DNA from: Arthrobacter sp. CDRTa11
GTDB lineage: Bacteria > Actinomycetota > Actinomycetes > Actinomycetales > Micrococcaceae
Length of the DNA: 64,000 nt
NCBI RefSeq assembly: GCF_026427775.1
Contig: NZ_CP044532.1
Coordinates: 3,348,001-3,412,000, forward strand
Direction of reading: 5' to 3'
The notes under the pieces were generated by a model. The model was not told the DNA's origin. It made no database searches and saw only the letters and a list, made by a program, of their open reading frames with translations. How positions within the stretch are numbered: position 1 is the stretch's first letter; each line of letters starts with the position of its first letter. Shown piece after piece: positions 24,691-32,251 of the stretch. The position numbers and the translations under genes are program-made.

Positions 24691-25482
24691 GTGAACTTTC
24701 TTGCGATCAGTGACTTTGCCGTGCCCATGCTGGGCGGTGCGGGACCGGTCCAGCCACCGCTGGCCTCCTTCCTGCCCGACTGGCTGAACCCTCAAATTTT
24801 CCTTGCTGACCCGGCATTGGCCCCTTGGGTTGTGCTGCTGGTCTGCGGCATCGTCTTTGCCGAAACCGGCCTGCTGGTGGGCTTCTTCCTGCCGGGCGAT
24901 TCGATGCTGTTCACGGCCGGCCTGCTGGTTGCCACCGACACCATCAAGTTCAATGTCTGGCTGCTGTCGCTGCTCATTATTGTGGCGGCCATCATCGGCA
25001 ACCAGACCGGCTACCTGATCGGGTCCAAGGCCGGCCCGGCCATCTTCAACAAGCCGAATTCCCGGCTGTTCAAGCGGGAAAACGTTGAAAATGCCCATGC
25101 CTTCTTCGAAAAGCACGGCGGCAAGGCACTGATCCTCGCCCGCTTCGTCCCCATCATCCGCACGTTTGTGCCGGTCATCGTGGGCGTTGCCCAGATGGAC
25201 AAGAAGAAGTTCTTCCTCTTCAATGTGATCGGCGCAGTCCTCTGGGGCGGCGGCGTCACGCTCCTCGGTTATCTTTTGGGTGACAGGGTTCCCTGGGTCC
25301 GCGAGAACCTGGACATCATCTTTATCGTCATTGTGCTGGTCTCGGTGATTCCCATCGGCATTGAAGTGCTCCGGGGAATCTCGGCCAAGCGCCAGGCGGC
25401 TGCCTTCGGAACCGATCCCGTTGATGAGTTCATCGAGGAACATGCTCCCGAGGACGAGCGGAAGACGCACCCCAAGCACTAA
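24691..25482 (+). CDS. DedA-family (VTT domain) membrane protein
   Basis: 263 residues with the DedA/SNARE-associated domain: an E-T-G-L-L-V-G-F-F-L-P-G-D-S re-entrant motif (about residues 54-67), GNQTGYLIGSKAG, and RFVPIIRTFVPVIVG with the conserved arginine pair, followed by the GGGVTLLGYLLGD helix. DedA proteins are inner-membrane proteins, some acting as undecaprenyl-phosphate or lipid flippases linked to envelope homeostasis. The C-terminal ~35 residues are charged. It ends in a strong terminator. Confidence 0.92.
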   Translation: MNFLAISDFAVPMLGGAGPVQPPLASFLPDWLNPQIFLADPALAPWVVLLVCGIVFAETGLLVGFFLPGDSMLFTAGLLVATDTIKFNVWLLSLLIIVAAIIGNQTGYLIGSKAGPAIFNKPNSRLFKRENVENAHAFFEKHGGKALILARFVPIIRTFVPVIVGVAQMDKKKFFLFNVIGAVLWGGGVTLLGYLLGDRVPWVRENLDIIFIVIVLVSVIPIGIEVLRGISAKRQAAAFGTDPVDEFIEEHAPEDERKTHPKH

Positions 25483-25508
25483 GCCGGCAGGACTTTACAC
25501 ACCGGAAT

Positions 25509-25550
25509 AACGTCAGGGCGCCCCAACTGTGGGGCGCCCTGACGTTTCTT
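25509..25550 (+). terminator. Rho-independent terminator of dedA
   Basis: A 17-bp perfect stem (25509-25525 with 25530-25546) has the loop ACTG; its 3' end runs into TTTCTT. Confidence 0.9.
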
Positions 25551-25585
25551 CCAGCGGGTGTTTCACGGAGTCGCAGTTCCACGAC

Positions 25586-25617
25586 GCAGCAGTTCCTTAC
25601 CGCAGCAGTTCCTTACC
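25586..25617. repeat. 16-bp perfect tandem duplication
   Basis: GCAGCAGTTCCTTACC occurs twice in direct succession between the dedA terminator and the rdgB stop. It is non-coding and of unknown role. A related CGCAGTTCC lies just upstream at 25572. Confidence 0.8.
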
Positions 25618-25646
25618 GTGGCACTTTCACCGCGCTTAGACCGGTG

Positions 25647-26324
25647 TCAGCGTCCGCCCAGTGCCTCGACGATCGCTGGGACCAGCGCCCTGAAGGCCTG
25701 GCCACGGTGGCTGATCGCGTTCTTTTCGGCCGGCGACAGTTCAGCGCAACTGCGGACCTCGCCGGCGGGCTGCAGCACGGGGTCGTAGCCGAAACCGCCG
25801 TCGCCCCGCGGTTCCCGCAGGAGGACGCCTTCAAGCTGGCCGTACTCCACCACTTCACGGCGTTCCCCGCCGTCGCTGTCCCCTGGAACGGCGAGCGCGG
25901 CGGCGCAGACAAAGGCGGCGCCGCGGTGCTCATCCGGCACATCGGAGAGCTGGTCCAGCAGGAGCCGCAGGTTGGCTGCGTCATCACCGTGCCTGCCGGC
26001 CCAGCGCGCTGAAAAAATTCCCGGGGCACCGCCTAGGACGTCCACGGCCAGCCCTGAATCGTCAGCGATGGCCACCAGTCCGGTGGCGGCAGCAACCGCA
26101 CGCGCCTTTAGCAGCGAATTCTCGGCGAAGGTGATTCCTGTCTCGACGACGTCCGGCGCCCCCGCCGCCGCGGCATCCACCACCTGGGTGTCGACGTCGA
26201 GCCCGGGGACCTGGCCGCGGAGGATTTCCCGCAGTTCCTTCAGTTTGCCCTTGTTATGGGTTGCCAGGACCAAACGGGGAGCCGCCCCGCCCTGCCCCGC
26301 AGTTCCCGGATCCGGCAGGCTCAC
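25647..26324 (-). CDS. rdgB: Non-canonical purine NTP pyrophosphatase (RdgB/HAM1)
   Basis: Hydrolyses dITP, XTP and related nucleotides to the monophosphate, cleaning the nucleotide pool. The N-terminal [18 protein letters not shown] and [25 protein letters not shown] blocks, GFGYDP, and the C-terminal [15 protein letters not shown] are diagnostic. The 225 residues include a 15-residue Gly/Ala leader. The GTG start overlaps the rph stop (GTGA), so it is coupled to rph as in many actinobacteria. Confidence 0.95.
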   Translation of the reverse strand: MSLPDPGTAGQGGAAPRLVLATHNKGKLKELREILRGQVPGLDVDTQVVDAAAAGAPDVVETGITFAENSLLKARAVAAATGLVAIADDSGLAVDVLGGAPGIFSARWAGRHGDDAANLRLLLDQLSDVPDEHRGAAFVCAAALAVPGDSDGGERREVVEYGQLEGVLLREPRGDGGFGYDPVLQPAGEVRSCAELSPAEKNAISHRGQAFRALVPAIVEALGGR

Positions 26325-27079
26325 AGGGCGTCCGCGAGCGTCTCACGCTGAATGGCGGCCAGCTGGGTGGTCCCCAGCAGGGCAAGATCAAGCAGCTTGT
26401 TAAGTTCGTCACGGTCGAACGGCGCGCCCTCGGCGGTGCCCTGGACCTCCACGAACTTCCCCGAGCCCGTGACAACGACGTTCATGTCGGTCTCGGCGCG
26501 GACGTCCTCCACATAGGGCAGGTCCAGCATGGGGACGCCGTCGATGATTCCCACCGATACGGCAGCGATGGTGTCCACCAGGGGCTGGGCGTTCTTGGCG
26601 ATCAGCTTGTTGTCCCGGGCAAACCGGATGGCGTCGGCGAGGGCAACGTAGGCCCCCGTGATCGCGGCTGTCCGGGTACCGCCGTCGGCCTGGAGCACGT
26701 CACAGTCCAGCACTATCGTGTTCTCGCCCAGGGCCTTGGTGTCAATAATGGAGCGCAGCGAACGGCCGATCAGCCGGGAAATCTCATGCGTGCGGCCGCC
26801 GATTTTCCCCTTGACCGACTCACGGTCCGAACGGGTGTTGGTTGCACGCGGAAGCATTGCGTATTCCGCGGTGACCCAGCCGCGGCCTTCGCCTTTGAGC
26901 CAGCGGGGCACCCCCGCGGTGAGGGAAGCCGTGCACAGCACCCGGGTGTTGCCGAACTCGATCAGGGCCGATCCTTCGGCCTGCTTGGACCATCCGCGGG
27001 TGATGCTGATGGGACGGAGCTGGTCGGGAGCGCGGCCGTCCGCGCGCACGACAGGAACTGCAGTTGCTTCAGAAGTCAT
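26321..27079 (-). CDS. rph: Ribonuclease PH
   Basis: Phosphorolytic 3'-5' exoribonuclease trimming tRNA 3' ends, 252 residues. [53 protein letters not shown], the [12 protein letters not shown] basic loop and [20 protein letters not shown] match the family closely. The ATG directly abuts a 25-bp perfect hairpin; no normally spaced ribosome site exists (AAGGG is only 1 nt away), but TAAGCT lies 6 nt before the ATG, which would allow a leaderless start. It is followed by overlapping rdgB. Confidence 0.95.
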   Translation of the reverse strand: MTSEATAVPVVRADGRAPDQLRPISITRGWSKQAEGSALIEFGNTRVLCTASLTAGVPRWLKGEGRGWVTAEYAMLPRATNTRSDRESVKGKIGGRTHEISRLIGRSLRSIIDTKALGENTIVLDCDVLQADGGTRTAAITGAYVALADAIRFARDNKLIAKNAQPLVDTIAAVSVGIIDGVPMLDLPYVEDVRAETDMNVVVTGSGKFVEVQGTAEGAPFDRDELNKLLDLALLGTTQLAAIQRETLADAL

Positions 27080-27135
27080 GCCCTTAGCTTATCGACTCGC
27101 GGAGACCTGCTCCGCGAGTCGATAAGCTAAGGGCA
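27079..27135. promoter_or_regulatory. 25-bp perfect inverted repeat abutting the rph start codon
   Basis: Arms 27079-27103 and 27111-27135 are perfectly complementary around the 7-nt loop GACCTGC. The left arm ends on the first base of the rph start codon. The hairpin could end transcription from the phosphodiesterase gene, or fold in the rph leader. Each arm contains TTAGCTTATCGACTCGCGGA or its complement. Confidence 0.8.
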
Positions 27136-27164
27136 GGACTGGGCCGGGCAGGATGCAGCCGCAC

Positions 27165-27962
27165 CTAAATGGTGTAGTGCACCCCGGCCACGGCAACCGC
27201 AACGTCGCCGCCGAAAACCGGCCTCGCCTCGGCCATGACTTTTGTCTGGGACGTCCAGACGGGAATGTGGGTCAGCAGAAGACGCCGGGCACCGGCCACA
27301 GCAGCCGCCTCACCGGCCCTTTTGCCGGTCAGGTGCACGTCCTTGATGCCGTCGTCCCGGCCTTCCTCAAAGGCGGCTTCACACAGGAACAGGTCCGCGT
27401 CCTTGGCGGCTTCCTCCAGCCCGGTACAGGAGTCAGTGTCCCCGGAATACGTCAGGACCCGTGAGACCTGGTTGCCTTCCTTATCCGGTTCGGTGACCTC
27501 CACCCGGAGGGCGTAGGCCTCCTCCACCGGATGGTTGACGGCAAACGGAGTCACGGTGAAGGGCCCCAGCTTCACGGGCTCCCTCTCGGTCCAGTTGGTG
27601 AAGTCGAATTCCTCATGCATGCCTGGATCCAGTTCCAGGCCGTACGCCGTTGCCATCCGGTCTGCAGTGGCCGCCGGTCCCCAGACCGGGATCCGGCCGC
27701 GGCCCCATCCGCCGGGCTTCCAGCGCACCGCAACGTGGAGCCCGCACAGGTCCATGCAGTGGTCAGGATGCAGGTGCGTCAGGAAGATGGCGTCGATGTC
27801 TTCAAGATCGGTATAGCGCTGGATCGCCCCCAGCGCACCGCTGCCGAGGTCCATCACGATCTTCCAGGTCCGCTCGCCGTCGTGCGCCGTCAGGAGATAG
27901 CACGACGCCGGCGAGCCAGGCCCGGGGAAGGAACCTGTACAGCCGACGATGGTGAGCTTCAC
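27165..27962 (-). CDS. Metallo-beta-lactamase fold hydrolase, Rv1339-like phosphodiesterase
   Basis: 265 residues. The metal motif [11 protein letters not shown] (HxHxDH) is near residues 62-72; further ligands lie in [19 protein letters not shown] and the C-terminal LLLTHIPVW. The N-terminus [24 protein letters not shown] is typical of the RNase Z-like/class II cyclic phosphodiesterase branch; here it sits between murI and rph, the position of mycobacterial Rv1339, reported as an atypical cAMP phosphodiesterase. The activity here is inferred from fold and order. Its start overlaps the murI stop by 4 bp. Confidence 0.88.
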   Translation of the reverse strand: MKLTIVGCTGSFPGPGSPASCYLLTAHDGERTWKIVMDLGSGALGAIQRYTDLEDIDAIFLTHLHPDHCMDLCGLHVAVRWKPGGWGRGRIPVWGPAATADRMATAYGLELDPGMHEEFDFTNWTEREPVKLGPFTVTPFAVNHPVEEAYALRVEVTEPDKEGNQVSRVLTYSGDTDSCTGLEEAAKDADLFLCEAAFEEGRDDGIKDVHLTGKRAGEAAAVAGARRLLLTHIPVWTSQTKVMAEARPVFGGDVAVAVAGVHYTI

Positions 27963-28987
27963 AGGCCGGAACCTCCGGTTCCGTTGCCCACAAAGTTGGA
28001 GACCCTGGGCGCCGGTGTGGCCCGTGCTGCCGAGGCGCCCTGCGCAGCGGCGATCATTTCCGGGGTGATCCTGGCCAGGCTGCCGGTGGGATACTGTGCG
28101 GCCACATGATCAACATGGCGGACAGACAGTACCTCAGGCCCCAGGAACCGGCGGGCCAATGCCTCAAACTGGCCGGCGTCACCGGTAGCGATGAAGTGGT
28201 GCTCCGGCGGCGTTGCCGTTGTCCGCTGAAGATCGTGGGTGGCCAGGGCGCGGTACACATCCTTGGCCGTTTCCTCGGCGCTCGAAACCAGGGTGACGTC
28301 CTCGCCCATGACGTAGGAGATGACACCGGTGAGCAGCGGATAGTGCGTGCAGCCCAGCACCAGCGTATCCACCCCTGCAGCCTTCAGCGGGGCCAGGTAT
28401 TCCTCCGCGACGGCCAGCAGCGCCGGACCTGTGGTGATGCCGGCCTCCACATAGCTGACGAATTCAGGACAGGCAACGGAGGTGATGTCCAGGTCCGGCG
28501 CGGCGGCAAAAGTATCCTCATAGGCCCGGGAGCCCACCGTAGCGGACGTGCCTATAACGCCGATCCTGCCGCTGCGTGTGGCGGCCACGGCGCGCCTGAC
28601 AGCCGGCTGGATCACCTCGATGACAGGAATTCCGTACCGTGCGGTGTACCGCTCGCGGGCATCACGCAGGACAGCGGCCGACGCCGAATTGCAGGCTATG
28701 GTGAGCAGCTTGACGCCGGAGTCCACGAGTTCGTCCATCACACCGAGTGCGTTGGCCCGGACTTCGGCGATCGGCAGCGGTCCGTACGGCCCGTGGGCCG
28801 TATCCCCGACGTACAGGATGGATTCGTTGGGCAGCTGGTCAATGATGGACCGTGCCACTGTCAGTCCGCCAACGCCGGAATCAAAGACGCCGATAGGCCG
28901 GGATCCCAGGAGAGCGCCGGGGCTGGTGCTGGCTGGGGACGCGGATGCAGCTGCTGCTGACGGGTCCATGCTCGAGGCTGTTGTCAT
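27959..28987 (-). CDS. murI: Glutamate racemase
   Basis: Makes D-glutamate for peptidoglycan. The two catalytic cysteines are in [11 protein letters not shown] and [29 protein letters not shown] opens the enzyme and [12 protein letters not shown] follows. The frame is open to an ATG at 29026, but a TTGACA-17-TGAGAT promoter overlaps that codon, so the ATG at 28987 (342 residues) is preferred. About 25 Ala/Ser-rich residues precede the core. The C-terminal tail beyond the core is also extended. It is first in a murI-phosphodiesterase-rph-rdgB run. Confidence 0.93.
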   Translation of the reverse strand: MTTASSMDPSAAAASASPASTSPGALLGSRPIGVFDSGVGGLTVARSIIDQLPNESILYVGDTAHGPYGPLPIAEVRANALGVMDELVDSGVKLLTIACNSASAAVLRDARERYTARYGIPVIEVIQPAVRRAVAATRSGRIGVIGTSATVGSRAYEDTFAAAPDLDITSVACPEFVSYVEAGITTGPALLAVAEEYLAPLKAAGVDTLVLGCTHYPLLTGVISYVMGEDVTLVSSAEETAKDVYRALATHDLQRTTATPPEHHFIATGDAGQFEALARRFLGPEVLSVRHVDHVAAQYPTGSLARITPEMIAAAQGASAARATPAPRVSNFVGNGTGGSGL

Positions 28988-29024
28988 GATTATTCGAGGA
29001 TAGGTCTTCCCGGACGGCTCAGCC

Positions 29025-29053
29025 ATCTCATTGTGGCGTCCGACTCATGTCAA
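29025..29053 (-). promoter_or_regulatory. Candidate promoter of the murI-rdgB run
   Basis: On the minus strand TTGACA (29048-29053) is followed by 17 bp and TGAGAT (29025-29030). A second -10-like TATCCT lies nearer the gene. Either one puts transcription start downstream of the 29026 ATG. Confidence 0.5.
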
Positions 29054-29128
29054 ATTTGTCACAGTCCGCGGGAAAAGGCCGCTGCGGAGCGGTCCAAAGG
29101 CAGGGCGAGCGCAGGGCCAAAGCGTATG

Positions 29129-29695
29129 CTACGCCTTGGTGTCCATGGACGTGAGCATCGCCTGCACCAGCGATTCCTGGAGCCAGGTGGCGAAGTTATA
29201 GACCAGGGCGAGGTAACTCTCCACGTCCTCCGCCTGGGACCAGTCCTGCATCAGGTGGACGTGTTCGGCGTCCTCTTCGTCCCGGATGTCCAGGCGCTCG
29301 GCCAGCACCAGACGGACGTCGTTCAGGGCCATGGACCAATGCCGGGCACCTTCCGGAGTCAGGACGATTTCGTCCTTGTCAAGGTCCAGCGCGGCCGCCC
29401 GCAGGGCGCCGATCTTTGTCTCGCGCAGCGATCGCTCGGTGAGCTGGCGGAACTCCAGGGACGCGCCGTCGTCGTTTTTCATGACGTTGGGCAGGAGCCG
29501 CTTCACGGCGCGGTCCGTGGGCTCACGGACGTCCATGTCCAGCCCGATCAATGCTGCCAGGGGATCCTGGTTGGCCCGTTCCTCCGGCTCAAGCATGGAG
29601 ATGACGTCATCGATAAGGCTCCGGAGGAGCTCACGCTCGGCAGGCTCGAGGAAACCTGTGATGCCTTTGAGGCCGTATTTGAATGCCTTAGCCAC
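29129..29695 (-). CDS. DUF2017 family protein
   Basis: 188 residues, soluble and acidic, starting GTG-GCT with FKYGLKGITGFLEPAERELLRSLIDDV and ending in a WLQESLVQAMLTSM helix. It matches the actinobacterial DUF2017 family always seen next to clpS. No catalytic motif is visible and the function is unknown; a role beside ClpS in proteolysis is only suggested by neighbourhood. The GTG start overlaps the clpS stop by 8 bp; the longer open frame to 29842 is a clpS shadow. Confidence 0.88.
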   Translation of the reverse strand: MAKAFKYGLKGITGFLEPAERELLRSLIDDVISMLEPEERANQDPLAALIGLDMDVREPTDRAVKRLLPNVMKNDDGASLEFRQLTERSLRETKIGALRAAALDLDKDEIVLTPEGARHWSMALNDVRLVLAERLDIRDEEDAEHVHLMQDWSQAEDVESYLALVYNFATWLQESLVQAMLTSMDTKA

Positions 29696-30071
29696 GTTTT
29701 CCCTTGCCCTGCCCGGAGCCGCCCGGCTTGCCCGGGTTGCCGCCCCGTCCGCCGCTTGCCTGTTCAACGGTGGCCCACAGGCCAAAGCCGTGCATGGCGA
29801 CGGCGTGCCGCTCAACCTGCTCCTTGCTGCCGTGGGCAACAATGGAGCGCCCTTTCTTGTGGACTTCCATCATGAGCTTGTTGGCCTTGCTCTCCGGGTA
29901 GCCAAAATAGCTCTGGAACACGTAGCTGACGTAACTCATCAGGTTAACGGGATCGTTCCAAATCACCAGGTTCCAGGGGATGTCCGGTGCGGTCAGGGAA
30001 CCCTGGGAGGTTTCTGTTCCGGTCCGGGTGCCCTCCTGCGTATCAGGGCCGAGCGCAACGCTTGAAGTCAT
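29688..30071 (-). CDS. clpS: ATP-dependent Clp protease adaptor ClpS
   Basis: 127 residues. The ClpS core (about 30-105) has WNLVIWNDPVNLMSYVSYVF, the N-degron pocket region, the helix KANKLMMEVHKKGRSIV and the AVAMHGFGLWATVEQ end. It delivers N-end-rule substrates to ClpA/ClpC. Unusual features are a 25-residue Thr-rich N-terminal tail and a Gly/Lys-rich C-terminal tail of about 20 residues. TAGAAT sits 6 nt before the ATG, indicating a leaderless mRNA. It is divergent from pncB. Confidence 0.94.
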   Translation of the reverse strand: MTSSVALGPDTQEGTRTGTETSQGSLTAPDIPWNLVIWNDPVNLMSYVSYVFQSYFGYPESKANKLMMEVHKKGRSIVAHGSKEQVERHAVAMHGFGLWATVEQASGGRGGNPGKPGGSGQGKGKRG

Positions 30072-30077
30072 CTGTCT

Positions 30078-30083
30078 ATTCTA
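30078..30083 (-). promoter_or_regulatory. -10 element for leaderless clpS mRNA
   Basis: TAGAAT on the minus strand, 6 nt before the clpS ATG, with no Shine-Dalgarno sequence. Confidence 0.55.
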
Positions 30084-30112
30084 TGGGGAGGATGGGCCCA
30101 CGCCGGATGGGC

Positions 30113-30189
30113 CGAAGCGAAGCGAGACGTGGGAGCCGGTGGGGAGGGCCCCGCGGCGAAGCGAAGCGAGACGTGGGAGCCGGTGGGGA
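30113..30189. repeat. 33-bp perfect direct repeat between clpS and pncB
   Basis: Copies at 30113-30145 and 30157-30189 are identical, begin CGAAGCGAAGCGAGACG and end GGAGCCGGTGGGGA, with an 11-bp spacer (period 44 bp). Each copy starts with a short internal CGAAG-CGAAG repeat. The second copy ends 1 bp before the pncB -10 and would hold its -35 region. Confidence 0.9.
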
Positions 30190-30190
30190 C

Positions 30191-30196
30191 TAGAGT
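30191..30196 (+). promoter_or_regulatory. -10 element for leaderless pncB mRNA
   Basis: TAGAGT, 6 nt before the GTG at 30203. The GAGACG at the matching -35 distance lies inside the second copy of the 33-bp repeat. Confidence 0.55.
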
Positions 30197-30202
30197 GAAT
30201 TT

Positions 30203-31531
30203 GTGAGTACCTCTGCACGCTGGGACCATCCCCGCACGTCTTTTTATACGGACCACTACGAGCTGACCATGCTGCAGGCGTCGCTTCATTCGGGCGCGGC
30301 GCACCGGAAATCCGTCTTCGAAGCCTTCGCCCGTCGGCTGCCGGACGGACGCCGGTACGGGATCGTCGCGGGAACGGGACGGTTGCTGGAAGGCATCGCT
30401 AATTTCCGTTTCGGCGACAGCGAGCTGGAATTCCTTCAACGGACGGGCGTGGTCAACCAGGACACGCTGGACTACCTGGCCGGCTATCGGTTCTCGGGGG
30501 ACATCTGGGGATACGCCGAAGGCGAGGCGTACTTCCCCCACTCCCCCATCCTGATAGTGGAGGCGACGTTCGCCGAGGCCTGCATCCTGGAGACCTATTT
30601 GCTCTCGGTCCTGAACCATGACAGTGCCATTGCCTCGGCAGCGTCCCGGATGATTTCCGCTGCCGGCAACCGGCCCTGTATTGAAATGGGTTCGCGCCGG
30701 ACCCATGAGGAGGCGGCCCCGGCCGCCGCCCGCGCCGCCTATATCGCCGGCTTCGACAGCACGTCCAACCTGGAGGCCGGCTTCCGGTATGGCATCAGGA
30801 CGGTGGGCACCGCGGCGCATTCCTTCACGCTCCTGCACGACACTGAGCGGGATGCCTTTGAGGCCCAGGTGGCCTCGCTGGGCGCCGGAACCTCCCTCCT
30901 GGTGGACACGTACGACGTCGAAACGGCGGTCCGCGCGGCTGTGGACCTGGCGGGGCCCAAGCTGGGGGCAGTACGCCTCGATTCAGGCGATCTCGTGGCA
31001 CAGGCCCAGTGGGTCCGCCAACTGCTGGACGACCTGGGCAACGTGAACACCAAGATCGTTGTGACGTCGGATCTTGATGAATTTGCCATCGCAGCGCTGC
31101 AGTCCGCGCCCGTTGACTCCTACGGCGTGGGCACGTCCCTCGTCACCGGGTCCGGGGCACCCACCGCCAGTATGGTCTACAAGCTGGTCAGCCGCACCGA
31201 CGGCGCCGGCACCTTCGTGTCGGTGGCGAAATCGGCCAAGAACAAGGCCAGCATGGGCGGGCGCAAGTATGCGCTGCGCAGGCTCAATGAACACGGCATC
31301 GCGGGTGAGGAAATCGTGGGGATCGGGCACCGGCCCGAGGACGACGGCAACGACCGCCCGCTGCTGCAGCAATTCATGAAGAACGGCGAACTGCTGCCGG
31401 GCTGGACCGGCCACGAGGGTGTGCTCCGCGCCCGTCAGCGGCATGCCGACAGCATGGCCGAACTTCCGCCGGTGGTCAACCGGCTCCAGCGCGGCGAGCC
31501 CGCCATCCCCACCACTTATGAGGAGAACTAA
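30203..31531 (+). CDS. pncB: Nicotinate phosphoribosyltransferase
   Basis: Converts nicotinate plus PRPP to nicotinate mononucleotide in NAD salvage. 442 residues; FYTDHYELTMLQA N-terminus, the EMGSRRTHEEAA loop, FDSTSNLEAGFRYGI, TLLVDTY-like SLLVDTYDVE, and AVRLDSGDL with IVVTSDLDE are the family's active-site segments. The GTG start is leaderless by the -10 spacing. Its stop overlaps the pncA start by one base (TAATG), so both salvage enzymes are made together. Confidence 0.95.
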   Translation: MSTSARWDHPRTSFYTDHYELTMLQASLHSGAAHRKSVFEAFARRLPDGRRYGIVAGTGRLLEGIANFRFGDSELEFLQRTGVVNQDTLDYLAGYRFSGDIWGYAEGEAYFPHSPILIVEATFAEACILETYLLSVLNHDSAIASAASRMISAAGNRPCIEMGSRRTHEEAAPAAARAAYIAGFDSTSNLEAGFRYGIRTVGTAAHSFTLLHDTERDAFEAQVASLGAGTSLLVDTYDVETAVRAAVDLAGPKLGAVRLDSGDLVAQAQWVRQLLDDLGNVNTKIVVTSDLDEFAIAALQSAPVDSYGVGTSLVTGSGAPTASMVYKLVSRTDGAGTFVSVAKSAKNKASMGGRKYALRRLNEHGIAGEEIVGIGHRPEDDGNDRPLLQQFMKNGELLPGWTGHEGVLRARQRHADSMAELPPVVNRLQRGEPAIPTTYEEN

Positions 31532-32169
31532 TGTCCCGGGCCCTGATCATCGTTGACGTCCAGAACGACTTTTGCGAAGGCGGTTCCCTTGCCGTGGCCG
31601 GCGGCGCCCGTGTTGCCGCGGCCATCAGCGACTATGTCGACGCCCACCATCTTGAGTTCGACCACATTGTTGCCACCCAGGACTGGCACATTGATCCCGG
31701 TGCGCATTTCTCGGACTCCCCCGACTTTAAGGACAGCTGGCCCCCGCATTGCGTGGCCGGAACCCGTGGCGCTGAACTCCATCCGGACCTGGACACCGAG
31801 TACATCCAGGCCTATTTCCAGAAGGGACAGTTCGCGGCAGCGTACTCGGGATTCGAGGGCCTCCTGGCCCCCGAGGACGCCGTTCCCACCGGAGAGCGCC
31901 AGCCTGCGGCGGTTGCTGACGACATCAGCCCCGATAATTTCCCGCCGTCGGACGAAGCGATCGGCCTTGATGACTGGCTCCAGAGCCACGACGTCGAGGA
32001 TGTTGTGGTGGTGGGGATCGCCACGGACTACTGCGTGATGGCCACGTCCCTGGACGCCGTCCAGGCGGGCTACTCCGTCACCGTCATCCGCTCGCTCACG
32101 GCCGGCATCGCGGACGACCTCGAAGACGCTGTTGCCGAGATGGAACTGGGCGGCGTAGACGTCCTCTGA
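31531..32169 (+). CDS. pncA: Nicotinamidase (isochorismatase family)
   Basis: Deamidates nicotinamide to nicotinate, feeding PncB directly upstream. 212 residues. The Asp of the triad is in IIVDVQNDFCEGG, metal ligands are in TQDWHIDPGAHF, the Lys is in YFQKGQ, and the nucleophile is in VVVVGIATDYCVMATSLDA. The family also acts on pyrazinamide. A 20-residue acidic segment (ADDISPDNFPPSDE) precedes the last strand, as in other Arthrobacter-type proteins. Confidence 0.94.
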   Translation: MSRALIIVDVQNDFCEGGSLAVAGGARVAAAISDYVDAHHLEFDHIVATQDWHIDPGAHFSDSPDFKDSWPPHCVAGTRGAELHPDLDTEYIQAYFQKGQFAAAYSGFEGLLAPEDAVPTGERQPAAVADDISPDNFPPSDEAIGLDDWLQSHDVEDVVVVGIATDYCVMATSLDAVQAGYSVTVIRSLTAGIADDLEDAVAEMELGGVDVL

Positions 32170-32251
32170 CGCCCTCGCCGCCCCGCTTCTCATTCCGCAG
32201 CCGTATTCGTGACGCGGCCTGTTCGGACCCCGGCCACCTAAGGCAGGCCGG

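Noticed and set aside
30113-30189. Possible CRISPR array
   Set aside because: Only two repeat copies with an 11-bp spacer, and no cas genes in the window.
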